A DNA stretch of 64,000 bases from Burkholderia diffusa (GTDB taxonomy: Bacteria; Pseudomonadota; Gammaproteobacteria; Burkholderiales; Burkholderiaceae): the NCBI RefSeq assembly GCF_902499115.1, contig NZ_CABVPN010000016.1:62001-126000 (forward strand), written 5' to 3'. The notes under the pieces are model-generated. The model did no database searches. It worked only from the letters and a program-made list of their open reading frames with translations, and was not told the origin of the DNA. Of this stretch, positions 8,556 through 16,584 are shown in pieces. Made by a program: the position numbers and the translations under genes. The first letter of the stretch is position 1; every line of letters begins with the position of its first letter.

Positions 8556-9269
8556 CTGGACACCACCGCCCGCCCCGCCCCGCAGCCGCGCCCGCCGTTA
8601 CGTCGCATCGGCCTGCTGGGCGGCACGTTCGATCCGATCCACGACGGCCACCTCGCGCTCGCGCGCCGGTTCGCCGACGTGCTCGGCCTGACCGACCTCG
8701 TGCTGCTGCCCGCCGGGCAGCCTTACCAGAAGCGCGACGTGTCGGCCGCCGAGCATCGGCTCGCGATGACGCGCGCCGCTGCCGGCTCGCTGTCTCTGCC
8801 CGGCGTGACAATCACCGTCGCGACCGACGAGATCGAGCACGCGGGGCCGACCTATACGGTCGAGACGCTCGCGCGCTGGCGCGATCGGATCGGCCCCGAC
8901 GCCTCGCTGTCGCTGCTGATCGGCGCCGACCAGCTGGTGCGGCTCGACACGTGGCGCGACTGGCGCAAGCTGTTCGACTACGCGCACGTGTGCGCGTCGA
9001 CGCGCCCGGGCTTCGACCTCGGCACGGCGCCACCGGCGGTCGCACGGGAAATCGCGCGGCGGCAGGCCGGCGCCGATGTGCTGAAAGCGACACCGGCCGG
9101 CCACCTGCTGATCGACACGACACTGGCGTTCGATATCGCCGCAACCGACATCCGTGCGCACCTGCGCGAATGCATCGCGCGTCATGCGCAGATGCCCGAC
9201 GCGTCGGCCGAACATGTACCGGCCGCCGTCTGGGCCTATATTCTTCAACATCGTCTCTACCATTCCTGA
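8556..9269 (+). CDS. nadD: Nicotinate-nucleotide adenylyltransferase
   Basis: A cytoplasmic enzyme that adenylates nicotinate mononucleotide to deamido-NAD. The ATP-binding HxGH signature GGTFDPIHDGH occurs only 22 residues from the proposed start, and the second signature AATDIRAHL (ISSTxxR-type) is near the end. The first ATG in frame lies beyond the HxGH motif and would delete it, so the true start must be upstream. Between the hemF stop and the motif there is no ATG, GTG or TTG in frame; CTG at 8556, with AGGA 8-11 bases ahead, is the best candidate, giving 237 residues. Confidence 0.88.
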   Translation: MDTTARPAPQPRPPLRRIGLLGGTFDPIHDGHLALARRFADVLGLTDLVLLPAGQPYQKRDVSAAEHRLAMTRAAAGSLSLPGVTITVATDEIEHAGPTYTVETLARWRDRIGPDASLSLLIGADQLVRLDTWRDWRKLFDYAHVCASTRPGFDLGTAPPAVAREIARRQAGADVLKATPAGHLLIDTTLAFDIAATDIRAHLRECIARHAQMPDASAEHVPAAVWAYILQHRLYHS

Positions 9270-9273
9270 TTCC

Positions 9274-9714
9274 ATGGATATCCGCAAACTGCAGCGCGTG
9301 ATCGTCGACGCTCTCGAAGACATCAAGGCGCAAGACATCAAGGTGTTCAACACCAGCCACCTGACCGAACTGTTCGACCGCGTGATCGTCGCGTCGGGCA
9401 CGTCGAACCGCCAGACCAAGGCGCTCGCGTCGAGCGTGCGCGACAAGGTCAAGGAAGCCGGCGGCGACATCGTCAGCTCCGAGGGCGAAGACACGGGCGA
9501 ATGGGTGCTGGTCGACTGCGGCGACGCCGTCGTGCACATCCTGCAACCGGCGCTGCGCCAGTACTACAACCTCGAGGAAATCTGGGGCGACAAGCCCGTG
9601 CGGATGAAGCTCGGCGGCGGCAAGGACGGTTTCGCGACGGCCAGCGAAGGCGAGGACGACGAGGAAGAAGCGCCCGCACGCCCGGCGCGCAAGACGGCGG
9701 CCCGCCGCCGCTGA
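9274..9714 (+). CDS. rsfS: Ribosome silencing factor RsfS
   Basis: A 146-residue factor that binds ribosomal protein L14 and blocks joining of the subunits in poor growth conditions. The body from MDIRKLQRVIVDALEDIKAQ to the NLEEIWGDKPV region matches RsfS (about 105 residues). It carries an extra C-terminal tail: an acidic stretch EGEDDEEEA followed by a basic ARPARKTAARRR end, which is not needed for the fold. It starts four bases after nadD ends, implying coupled translation, the usual arrangement in proteobacteria. Confidence 0.95.
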   Translation: MDIRKLQRVIVDALEDIKAQDIKVFNTSHLTELFDRVIVASGTSNRQTKALASSVRDKVKEAGGDIVSSEGEDTGEWVLVDCGDAVVHILQPALRQYYNLEEIWGDKPVRMKLGGGKDGFATASEGEDDEEEAPARPARKTAARRR

Positions 9715-9733
9715 GCCGCAGCGAGTCGTCCCG

Positions 9734-10204
9734 ATGAAGCTTTTCATCCTCGCGGTCGGCCACAAGATGCCCGGCTGGATCGCGTCCGGCTTCGACGAAT
9801 ACACGAAGCGCATGCCGCCCGAGCTGCGCATCGAGCTGCGCGAGATCAAGCCCGAACTGCGTTCGGGCGGCCGCAGCGCGGAAAGCGTGATGGCGGCCGA
9901 GCGGCAGAAGATCGAGGCCGCGCTGCCGAAGGGCGCGCGCATCGTCGCGCTCGACGAGCGCGGCCGCGACTGGACCACCATGCAGCTCGCGCAGGCGCTG
10001 CCCGGCTGGCAGCAGGACGGCCGTGACGTCGCATTCGTGATCGGCGGCGCCGACGGGCTCGATCCGGAACTCAAGGCGCGCGCCGACCTGCTACTGCGCA
10101 TTTCGAGCATGACGCTGCCGCACGGTATGGTGCGCGTGCTGCTTGCCGAACAGCTTTACCGGGCGTGGAGCATCACGCAGAATCACCCCTATCACCGCGC
10201 ATGA
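9734..10204 (+). CDS. rlmH: 23S rRNA pseudouridine-1915 N3-methyltransferase
   Basis: A 156-residue SPOUT-class methyltransferase that modifies pseudouridine 1915 of 23S rRNA in assembled 70S ribosomes using S-adenosylmethionine. Complete domain: MKLFILAVGHKMPGWI at the start, the SAM-knot motif VIGGADGL near residue 102 and the C-terminal QLYRAWSITQNHPYHR that is diagnostic of RlmH. Length is exactly typical (155-156). It follows rsfS by 19 bases and precedes maf, the conserved order of this run. Confidence 0.97.
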   Translation: MKLFILAVGHKMPGWIASGFDEYTKRMPPELRIELREIKPELRSGGRSAESVMAAERQKIEAALPKGARIVALDERGRDWTTMQLAQALPGWQQDGRDVAFVIGGADGLDPELKARADLLLRISSMTLPHGMVRVLLAEQLYRAWSITQNHPYHRA

Positions 10205-10255
10205 CGCGTCGTCTTCTGGACGCGCGACGCGCGCGCACGACGAGATAACGACACC

Positions 10256-10888
10256 ATGCCGTCCAGCACGCCCCCCGCCCTTTTCCCGATTCTCTACCTC
10301 GCTTCGCAAAGCCCGCGCCGCCAGGAGCTGCTGCTGCAGATCGGCGTGCGCTTCGAATTGCTGCTGCCGCGCCCCGACGAGGACGCCGAGGCGCTCGAAG
10401 CCGAATTGCCCGGCGAAGCCGCCGATGTGTACGTCCGGCGCGTGACCGTCGCGAAGGCCGAGGCCGCACGTGCGCGCCTCGTCGCGAGCGGCAAGCCGGC
10501 CGCGCCGGTGCTGGTTGCGGACACCACCGTGACGATCGACGGCGCGATCCTCGGCAAGCCGGCCGATGCCGCCGACGCGCTCGCGATGCTGACCCGCCTG
10601 GCGGGCCGCGAACACGAGGTGCTCACCGCGGTCGCGGTGATCGGCGCCGACGGCGAACTGCTGCCGCCCGCGCTGTCGCGCTCGTCGGTGCGCTTCGCGG
10701 CCACGCCGCGCGACGCGTTCGAACGTTACGTCGACAGCCGTGAACCGTTAGGCAAGGCCGGCGCCTACGCGATCCAGGGGCGTGCGGCCGAATTCATCGA
10801 GCGAATCGAGGGCTCCCATTCGGGTATCATGGGTCTGCCCCTCTTTGAGACTGCGGCACTGCTGCGCGCCGCGCGCGTCGACTTCTGA
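10256..10888 (+). CDS. Maf-family nucleoside triphosphate pyrophosphatase
   Basis: A 210-residue Maf protein, expected to hydrolyse dTTP/UTP or modified nucleotides to monophosphates and prevent their incorporation. The signature LASQSPRRQELL is at residues 14-25 and ADTTVTIDG lies near 80. The C-terminal GSHSGIMGLPLFETAALL segment is the typical end. Preceded by GAGATAACGACACC, a weak ribosome site. It lies in the run between rlmH and rng, whose start is only eight bases beyond its stop; the choice between YhdE and YceF type cannot be made with certainty. Confidence 0.93.
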   Translation: MPSSTPPALFPILYLASQSPRRQELLLQIGVRFELLLPRPDEDAEALEAELPGEAADVYVRRVTVAKAEAARARLVASGKPAAPVLVADTTVTIDGAILGKPADAADALAMLTRLAGREHEVLTAVAVIGADGELLPPALSRSSVRFAATPRDAFERYVDSREPLGKAGAYAIQGRAAEFIERIEGSHSGIMGLPLFETAALLRAARVDF

Positions 10889-10896
10889 ATCCCACC

Positions 10897-12366
10897 ATGA
10901 ACGAAGAAATCCTGATCAACCTCACGCCGCAGGAAACGCGGGTCGCACTCGTGCAGCAAGGCGCGGTGCAGGAGCTTCACGTCGAGCGCACGCTGTCGCG
11001 CGGGCGGGTCGGCAACATCTACCTCGGCAAGGTCGTGCGCGTGCTGCCCGGCATGCAGTCGGCGTTCATCGACATCGGCCTCGAGCGCGCGGCGTTCCTG
11101 CACGTCGCCGACATCTGGCATCCGCGCCTCGCGGGCGAGCCGCAGTCGGGCGCGCCGCACCAGCCGATCGAGAAGACCGTCTTCGAGGGCCAGACGCTGA
11201 TGGTCCAGGTGATCAAGGATCCGATCGGCACGAAGGGCGCGCGACTGTCGACGCAGGTCAGCATCGCAGGCCGCACGCTCGTGTACCTGCCGCAGGAGCC
11301 GCACATCGGCATCTCGCAGAAGATCGAGAGCGAGGCCGAGCGCGAGGCCGTGCGCGCACGGCTGACCGCCGTGATCCCGCCGGACGAGAAAGGCGGCTAC
11401 ATCGTGCGCACGATCGCCGAGGATGCGACTTCCGACGAACTGGCGGGCGACGTCACGTATCTGCGCAAGACCTGGGCGACGATCGTCGCGCAAGCGCAGC
11501 GGCTGCCGGCGACGAGCCTGCTGTACCAGGATCTCGATCTCGCGCAGCGCGTGTTGCGCGATTTCGCGAACGACGACACGACGCGCATCCAGGTCGATTC
11601 GCGCGAGACCTACCAGCGCCTCGCGGAATTCGCGGGCGAGTTCACGCCGGCGGTGAGCCCGAAGCTGCATCACTACACCGGCGAGCGGCCGCTGTTCGAC
11701 CTGTACAACATCGAGACGGAGATCCAGCGCGCACTGTCGCGCCGCGTCGACCTCAAGTCGGGCGGCTACCTGATGATCGATCAGACCGAGGCGATGACGA
11801 CGATCGACGTGAACACCGGCGGCTACGTCGGTGCACGCAACTTCGACGACACGATCTTCAAGACCAACCTCGAGGCCGCGCATACGATCGCGCGGCAGCT
11901 GCGTCTGCGCAACCTCGGCGGGATCATCATCATCGACTTCATCGACATGGAGAACGCCGAGCATCGCGACGCGGTGCTGTCCGAGCTGAAGAAGGCGCTG
12001 TCGCGCGATCGCACGCGCGTGACGGTCAACAGCTTCTCGCAGCTCGGGCTCGTCGAGATGACGCGCAAGCGCACGCGCGAATCGCTCGCGCACGTGCTGT
12101 GCGAGCCATGCCCGACCTGCCAGGGCAAGGGCCAGGTGAAGACGTCGCGCACCGTGTGCTACGACATCCTGCGCGAGATCCTGCGCGAGTCGCGCCAGTT
12201 CAACCCGCGCGAATTCCGCGTGATCGCCGCGCAGCAGGTGATCGATTTGTTCCTCGACGAGGAGTCGCAGCATCTTGCGATGCTGATCGACTTCATCGGC
12301 AAGCCGGTATCGCTGCAGGTCGAGTCGAACCTTAGCCAGGAGCAGTACGATATCGTGCTGATGTGA
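10897..12366 (+). CDS. rng: Ribonuclease G
   Basis: A 489-residue endoribonuclease of the RNase E/G family, processing the 5' end of 16S rRNA and degrading mRNA. The N-terminal S1 RNA-binding domain occupies roughly residues 35-130. The catalytic DNase I-like part contains TIDVNTGGYVG and the metal-binding IIIDFIDMEN; the zinc-link pair CEPCPTCQGKGQVK is near residue 400. The length and absence of the long C-terminal scaffold mark it as RNase G rather than E. It is the last gene of the hemF run; YggL follows after about 120 bases. Confidence 0.95.
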   Translation: MNEEILINLTPQETRVALVQQGAVQELHVERTLSRGRVGNIYLGKVVRVLPGMQSAFIDIGLERAAFLHVADIWHPRLAGEPQSGAPHQPIEKTVFEGQTLMVQVIKDPIGTKGARLSTQVSIAGRTLVYLPQEPHIGISQKIESEAEREAVRARLTAVIPPDEKGGYIVRTIAEDATSDELAGDVTYLRKTWATIVAQAQRLPATSLLYQDLDLAQRVLRDFANDDTTRIQVDSRETYQRLAEFAGEFTPAVSPKLHHYTGERPLFDLYNIETEIQRALSRRVDLKSGGYLMIDQTEAMTTIDVNTGGYVGARNFDDTIFKTNLEAAHTIARQLRLRNLGGIIIIDFIDMENAEHRDAVLSELKKALSRDRTRVTVNSFSQLGLVEMTRKRTRESLAHVLCEPCPTCQGKGQVKTSRTVCYDILREILRESRQFNPREFRVIAAQQVIDLFLDEESQHLAMLIDFIGKPVSLQVESNLSQEQYDIVLM

Positions 12367-12487
12367 CGTTCCGTCTGCCCGCCGCCGGCTACGCCGCGCG
12401 GCGATCCAACGCGGCGCCGGCCGCTCGCGCATGTCATATCCGCGCCCGCCGCCGCTGCCTTTTTCCTCTTCCCGTTCATCACACACC

Positions 12488-12823
12488 ATGAGCCAACGCC
12501 ACAACCGCCGCCAGCGCAAGAAACTCCACATCGCCGAGTTCCAGGAACTCGCGTTCAACGCGACCGCGCAATACAGCAAAGAATTGTCCGACCTCGAACG
12601 CGGTCAGCTGATCGATTCGTTCATCGATTTCGTCGAAGCGAACGGGCTGCTGACCGTCGCGTCCGCCGACGAAGGGATCGGCGCATACGTGATCTCCGGC
12701 GCACCGCGCGGCACGACGACCGATGCCGACCGCGAAAACGTCCGTGCATGGCTGGCCGCACGGCCCGAGCTGACCGACGTCAAGGTCAGCGAATTCACCG
12801 ATGCGTGGTATCCGGACGCCTGA
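12488..12823 (+). CDS. YggL family (DUF469) 50S-associated protein
   Basis: A 111-residue protein of the YggL family, reported to associate with the 50S ribosomal subunit in enterobacteria. The basic start MSQRHNRRQRKKLHIAEFQE, the middle LIDSFIDFVEANGL and the final DVKVSEFTDAWYP are the family hallmarks. The chosen start is the second in-frame ATG; the extension to 12431 is proline/serine-rich and unsupported. Downstream is a 390-base gap with no gene. Confidence 0.88.
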   Translation: MSQRHNRRQRKKLHIAEFQELAFNATAQYSKELSDLERGQLIDSFIDFVEANGLLTVASADEGIGAYVISGAPRGTTTDADRENVRAWLAARPELTDVKVSEFTDAWYPDA

Positions 12824-13216
12824 CTTTCCGGTTTCTGCCTGCATCGGGCAGCGCCCGCGCCGGCCCGCCATGACGGCGGGCCAGGCCGGCGCCTGGATGT
12901 CCCGCCTTCTCTTCCGCCTCCGTTACCCGCCTCCCGACACCCGCGCAACCGGCACGGCTCGCACGATTCACGCCGTGTCGACCGTGACTACCCCTGATCA
13001 GGCGCCGCGGCTGCATCCTCGACCATCATTCGGCATCCCTCGGGCCGCCACCGATCCCTTCCTTTTCCCGACGGTCCGCCTCCAATCGGCCATCGAAATC
13101 GGTCCTGAAAGCAAGACACGTTAAACTCTCACCTCGCGTGGTGCGCCGCCCGCACCCGCCATCCATCGCCAGCCGCGAGCCTCCGGGCCCGCCCCCGACC
13201 CATGGAGTGAGTGTCA
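12824..13216. other. Intergenic region after yggL
   Basis: No gene is supported here. A GC-rich stem-loop (CGGCCCGCC/GGCGGGCC arms, 12862-12882) follows the yggL stop without a T-run, and TTAAACT at 13121 is a possible -10 of the PRC lipoprotein gene. GGAG at 13204 is that gene's ribosome site. Otherwise nothing recognisable. Confidence 0.5.
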
Positions 13217-14179
13217 ATGAGCGGCGGACTCCCGTTTCCCGCATCCCGCATGTCGTTACCGTCCTCGACGGTCTTCCTCGTTCTCGCGGCCGCCGCGCTG
13301 CTGTCCGGCTGCGGGCTGCTGCCGACCCAGAATCCGCCTGCGCCGATCAGCGAGGCGCTCGTCGAGCCCATCGGGGAAACAGCCGGCGAACCGCTGACGA
13401 TGCCGCCCGTGCCGCCGCTCGTCCAGCCGGAGGAACCGGAAGCGCCGAAGAAGCCGCACCGTGAAGTGACGAAGCCGAAGCCGGTGCAGCGCCCCGAATC
13501 GCCGACGCCGCCTCCGCCGCCCCCGCCGCCGCTCGTCGCGACACGCCCGCTCGACCGCACCCAGATCCATGCGCTGCTCGACAGCGAGGTCGCGCGCCGC
13601 AACGGCAAGGTGATCGGCCGCGCGGTCGACATGGTGACCGACGCAAGCGGCAAACCGCGCGAGATGATCGTCAACCTGCAGGGGTTCATGGGTGTCGGCG
13701 ACCGCAAGGTCGTCTTCCCGTGGAACGTGTTCCGCTTCACGCCGGGCGGCAAACAGGAACCGATCGTGCTCGACGTGCCATCGGGCGACCTGCCGCCGGC
13801 CGCCCGCCCCAAGGCCGTGCCGCTGTCGGGCTCGGCCGCGGCGTCGCCCGCGACGCGTCTGCCGCTGCTCGACAGCGACGTCGAACGCCCGAACGGCACG
13901 AAGATCGGCCGGGTCGTCGACGTGCTGATCGACCGCGGCGCGCAACCGCAGGCCGTCGTGCTCGACCTCGGCGGGCTCGTCAATACCGACCGCCGCTCGA
14001 TCGCCGCGAGCTGGGGCGCGTTGCGCTTCGTCATGCGCGACAAGGCGCTGCGTCCGCAACTCGACCTGAACGACGCGCAGATCAAGGCGTCGCCGCCCTA
14101 CGCGGCCGACAAGCCGATCGTCGTGGTCTCGCCGCCGGTTACTGCCGCGCCGGCTTCGCCTGCGAGTGCCGCCCGATGA
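13217..14179 (+). CDS. Lipoprotein with two PRC-barrel-like domains
   Basis: A 320-residue predicted lipoprotein. The signal region ends in the lipobox LLSGC with Cys32. A proline-rich segment with eight consecutive prolines near residue 97 leads to two related beta-rich units: LLDSEVARRNGKVIGRAVD (about residue 115) and LLDSDVERPNGTKIGRVVD (about 215). Each has the PRC-barrel pattern of a 'separate from function' adaptor. No enzyme motif is seen. GGAG lies 9 bases before the ATG; GTG six bases earlier is too close to it. The stop overlaps the MFS start by ATGA. PRC domains bind other proteins, so a periplasmic scaffold role is inferred. Confidence 0.75.
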   Translation: MSGGLPFPASRMSLPSSTVFLVLAAAALLSGCGLLPTQNPPAPISEALVEPIGETAGEPLTMPPVPPLVQPEEPEAPKKPHREVTKPKPVQRPESPTPPPPPPPPLVATRPLDRTQIHALLDSEVARRNGKVIGRAVDMVTDASGKPREMIVNLQGFMGVGDRKVVFPWNVFRFTPGGKQEPIVLDVPSGDLPPAARPKAVPLSGSAAASPATRLPLLDSDVERPNGTKIGRVVDVLIDRGAQPQAVVLDLGGLVNTDRRSIAASWGALRFVMRDKALRPQLDLNDAQIKASPPYAADKPIVVVSPPVTAAPASPASAAR

Positions 14180-15435
14180 CGATCAAGCATTCCGTCAGCG
14201 TTCGCAGTCTCCGGGCCCTCGACTGGCTCAACTTTTTCGTTGCAAACGTTCAAACCGGGTTCGGTCCGTTCATCGCGTCCTACCTCGCGTCGCACAAGTG
14301 GACGCAGGGCGAGATCGGCATGGTGCTGTCGATCGGCACGATCAGCGCGATGGTCAGCCAGGTGCCGGGCGGCGCCGCCGTCGACGCGCTGAAGAACAAG
14401 AAAGGCGCGGCCGCATGGGCGATCGCGGCCATCATCCTGTCCGCGGTGCTGCTCGCGTCGAGCCCGACGATCGTGCCGGTGATCGCGGCCGAAGTGTTCC
14501 ACGGCTTCGCGAGCTGCATGCTCGTGCCCGCGATGGCCGCGATCTCGTTCTCGTTGGTCGGCCGCGCCGACCTCGGCGACCGGCTCGGCCGCAACGCGCG
14601 CTGGGCATCGATCGGCAGCGCGGTCGCCGCGGGCCTGATGGGGCTCACCGGCGAGTATTTCTCCGCGCGCGCTGTGTTCTGGCTGACCGCCGTGCTGGCA
14701 TTGCCCGCGCTGTTCGCGCTCGCGATGATCCAGCCGACACACGAAGTGATTCCGCATGCGCCGAAACCCGACGACCACGACGAAGGCGAGGCACGCGAGA
14801 CGCTTTCCGAGCTGCTGCGCGATCGCCGGATGCTGACCTTCGCGGCATGCGTCGTGCTGTTCCACCTGTCGAACGCGGCGATGCTCAACCTCGCGGCCGG
14901 CGAAGTGACGGCCGGCATGGGCGAGAACGTGCAGCTCGTGATCGCCGCGTGCATCATCGTGCCGCAGGCGATCGTCGCGATGCTGTCTCCGTGGGTCGGC
15001 CGCTCCGCGCAACGCTGGGGACGCCGGCCGATCCTGCTGCTCGGCTTCTCGGCGCTGCCGGTGCGCGCGCTGCTGTTCGCCGGCGTGAGCAGCCCCTACC
15101 TGCTGGTGCCGGTGCAGATGCTCGATGGCATCAGCGCGGCCGTGTTCGGTGTGATGCTGCCGCTGATCGCGGCCGATGTCGCAGGCGGCAAGGGCCGCTA
15201 CAACCTGTGCATCGGGCTGTTCGGGCTTGCGGCCGGAATCGGCGCGACGCTCAGCACGGCCGTGGCCGGCTTTGTCGCCGATCACTTCGGCAATGCGGTC
15301 AGCTTCTTCGGGCTCGCCGCCGCCGGCGCGCTCGCCGTGCTGCTGGTCTGGCTCGCGATGCCGGAAACGCGCGTCGAAAACGGCGATGCGGCCACCGGAG
15401 AGCCGGCCGCCGCATCGTCGGAACAGGCGCACTGA
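14176..15435 (+). CDS. Major facilitator superfamily transporter
   Basis: A 419-residue inner-membrane carrier with about 12 hydrophobic segments in two halves, separated by a cytoplasmic loop with KPDDHDEGEARETLSELL around residue 200. The N-half begins DWLNFFVANVQTGFGPFIA and the inter-helix loop between TM2 and TM3 contains AVDALKNKKGAAAW, the MFS position for RxGRR-like basic residues. The substrate cannot be named; similar proteins are annotated only as MFS. It overlaps the preceding lipoprotein by four bases, so both are made together. The C-terminus is charged. Confidence 0.85.
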   Translation: MTIKHSVSVRSLRALDWLNFFVANVQTGFGPFIASYLASHKWTQGEIGMVLSIGTISAMVSQVPGGAAVDALKNKKGAAAWAIAAIILSAVLLASSPTIVPVIAAEVFHGFASCMLVPAMAAISFSLVGRADLGDRLGRNARWASIGSAVAAGLMGLTGEYFSARAVFWLTAVLALPALFALAMIQPTHEVIPHAPKPDDHDEGEARETLSELLRDRRMLTFAACVVLFHLSNAAMLNLAAGEVTAGMGENVQLVIAACIIVPQAIVAMLSPWVGRSAQRWGRRPILLLGFSALPVRALLFAGVSSPYLLVPVQMLDGISAAVFGVMLPLIAADVAGGKGRYNLCIGLFGLAAGIGATLSTAVAGFVADHFGNAVSFFGLAAAGALAVLLVWLAMPETRVENGDAATGEPAAASSEQAH

Positions 15436-15466
15436 CGCGCCCGCACCCGCTTCCCGGCCCGACACG

Positions 15467-16045
15467 ATGGATACGATCAGGACACTCAACGAAGCCCGCC
15501 AGCAGATCCAGCAGTCGATCTTCGATCTGTTCAAGGGGCTGACTTTCGGCGAGCGGCTCACGCAAGGCGCGCTGATGGCGTTGCAAGCGGTCTGCGGCGC
15601 GTGCCTCGCGTACACGATCGGTCGCGCGCTGCACACCGAGCAGGCAGTGTGGGCGGCGGTCACCGCGATCGCCGTCACGCAGCACAACTATTCGGACACG
15701 ATGTCGTTGTCGCGCGACCAGTTCATCGGCGCGATGATCGGCGGCCTGGTCGGCTTCGCGGGTGCCGCGCTCGGTGGCGACCGCCTCGTCGCCTATGCGA
15801 TCGCGGTCGCGGTCACGATCATCAGCTGCTGGTGCCTGAATGTCGGCAGCGCGGCTCGGCTCGGCGGCGTGACCACGACGATCGTGCTGCTGTTTCCGGG
15901 CAACGGCCCGCTATGGGACATTCCGCTGATGCGGCTCGGGGAAGTGGCGCTCGGCACCGTCTGCGCGCTGGCCGTGTGCTGGGCGATGTCGCACATCGAG
16001 CGGCGCGGGTTCCGCCGGGCGGCGGACAAGGATAAGGACAAGTGA
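15467..16045 (+). CDS. FUSC-family inner-membrane protein
   Basis: A 192-residue membrane protein with five to six hydrophobic helices in the fusaric-acid-resistance (FUSC/ArAE) style. Conserved features are AVWAAVTAIAVTQHNY near residue 60, where FUSC proteins carry their first helices, and GGVTTTIVLLFPG near 135. It corresponds to one membrane half; full-length FUSC exporters are about 600-700 residues, so this short form may be a stand-alone subunit. It starts 31 bases after the MFS gene on the same strand. The C-terminus ends in a charged DKDKDK tail. Confidence 0.8.
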   Translation: MDTIRTLNEARQQIQQSIFDLFKGLTFGERLTQGALMALQAVCGACLAYTIGRALHTEQAVWAAVTAIAVTQHNYSDTMSLSRDQFIGAMIGGLVGFAGAALGGDRLVAYAIAVAVTIISCWCLNVGSAARLGGVTTTIVLLFPGNGPLWDIPLMRLGEVALGTVCALAVCWAMSHIERRGFRRAADKDKDK

Positions 16046-16052
16046 CGCGGCT

Positions 16053-16072
16053 GCCGGAGCGCACGCTCCGGC
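16053..16072. terminator. Stem-loop between convergent FUSC and RcnB genes
   Basis: GCCGGAGCG and CGCTCCGGC form a perfect 9-bp stem with a two-base loop between two convergent genes. No T-run on either side, so termination is uncertain. Confidence 0.4.
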
Positions 16073-16103
16073 ATCCTGATGAATCGATGATCGGCGACAG
16101 GTG

Positions 16104-16496
16104 TTACGGACCGACCCGCAGCACGATGCCCGAGCCGATCTGCACGAGCAGGTAGTCGCCGCCGACGCCCACCCAGTGATAGCCGCGCGGCGGCGGGCTC
16201 AGGCGGTAGCCGCGCCAGTCGTCGACCACGTACTGGCGATCGCGGAATTCGTCCGGGAGACGATCGCCCCTGTGCCACTCACGGCGCGGCTGGTCGGCCC
16301 AGCGCGGCGGCACGTCGTCTTCGCGATGCATCGCCTGCCCCGGCGGCATGTGCCTCGGGCCGTGGCCGTGCCGCATACCCGGGCCGCCGTGGTCTCCGCG
16401 GTTGTCGTAGTTGCCGTGATCCTGCGCCATCGCGACCGGCGCTGCGAAACCCGCCGCGACCAGCGCGGCCAGCATCATCCCGTGCATCTTCTTCAT
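16104..16496 (-). CDS. RcnB-like periplasmic protein
   Basis: A 130-residue exported protein. A signal peptide of about 24 residues (ending VAMAQ) is followed by a His/Gly/Asp/Pro-rich stretch (GNYDNRGDHGGPGMRHGHGP) and a C-terminal RcnB-type domain RQYVVDDWRGYRLSPPPRGY, with HWVGVGGDYLLVQI. RcnB in E. coli is a periplasmic partner of nickel/cobalt export; the histidine cluster is consistent with metal contact, but the role here is unproven. GGAGGG precedes the ATG. It converges on the FUSC gene and is separated from msbA by about 90 bases. Confidence 0.85.
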   Translation of the reverse strand: MKKMHGMMLAALVAAGFAAPVAMAQDHGNYDNRGDHGGPGMRHGHGPRHMPPGQAMHREDDVPPRWADQPRREWHRGDRLPDEFRDRQYVVDDWRGYRLSPPPRGYHWVGVGGDYLLVQIGSGIVLRVGP

Positions 16497-16584
16497 CGCC
16501 CTTCCCTCCGTGTTGTCACGTCGAACCGGAAACAACGAAACCGGACCTGCCGGATCAAGACTAGCACACGGGTGCGATCCGACG

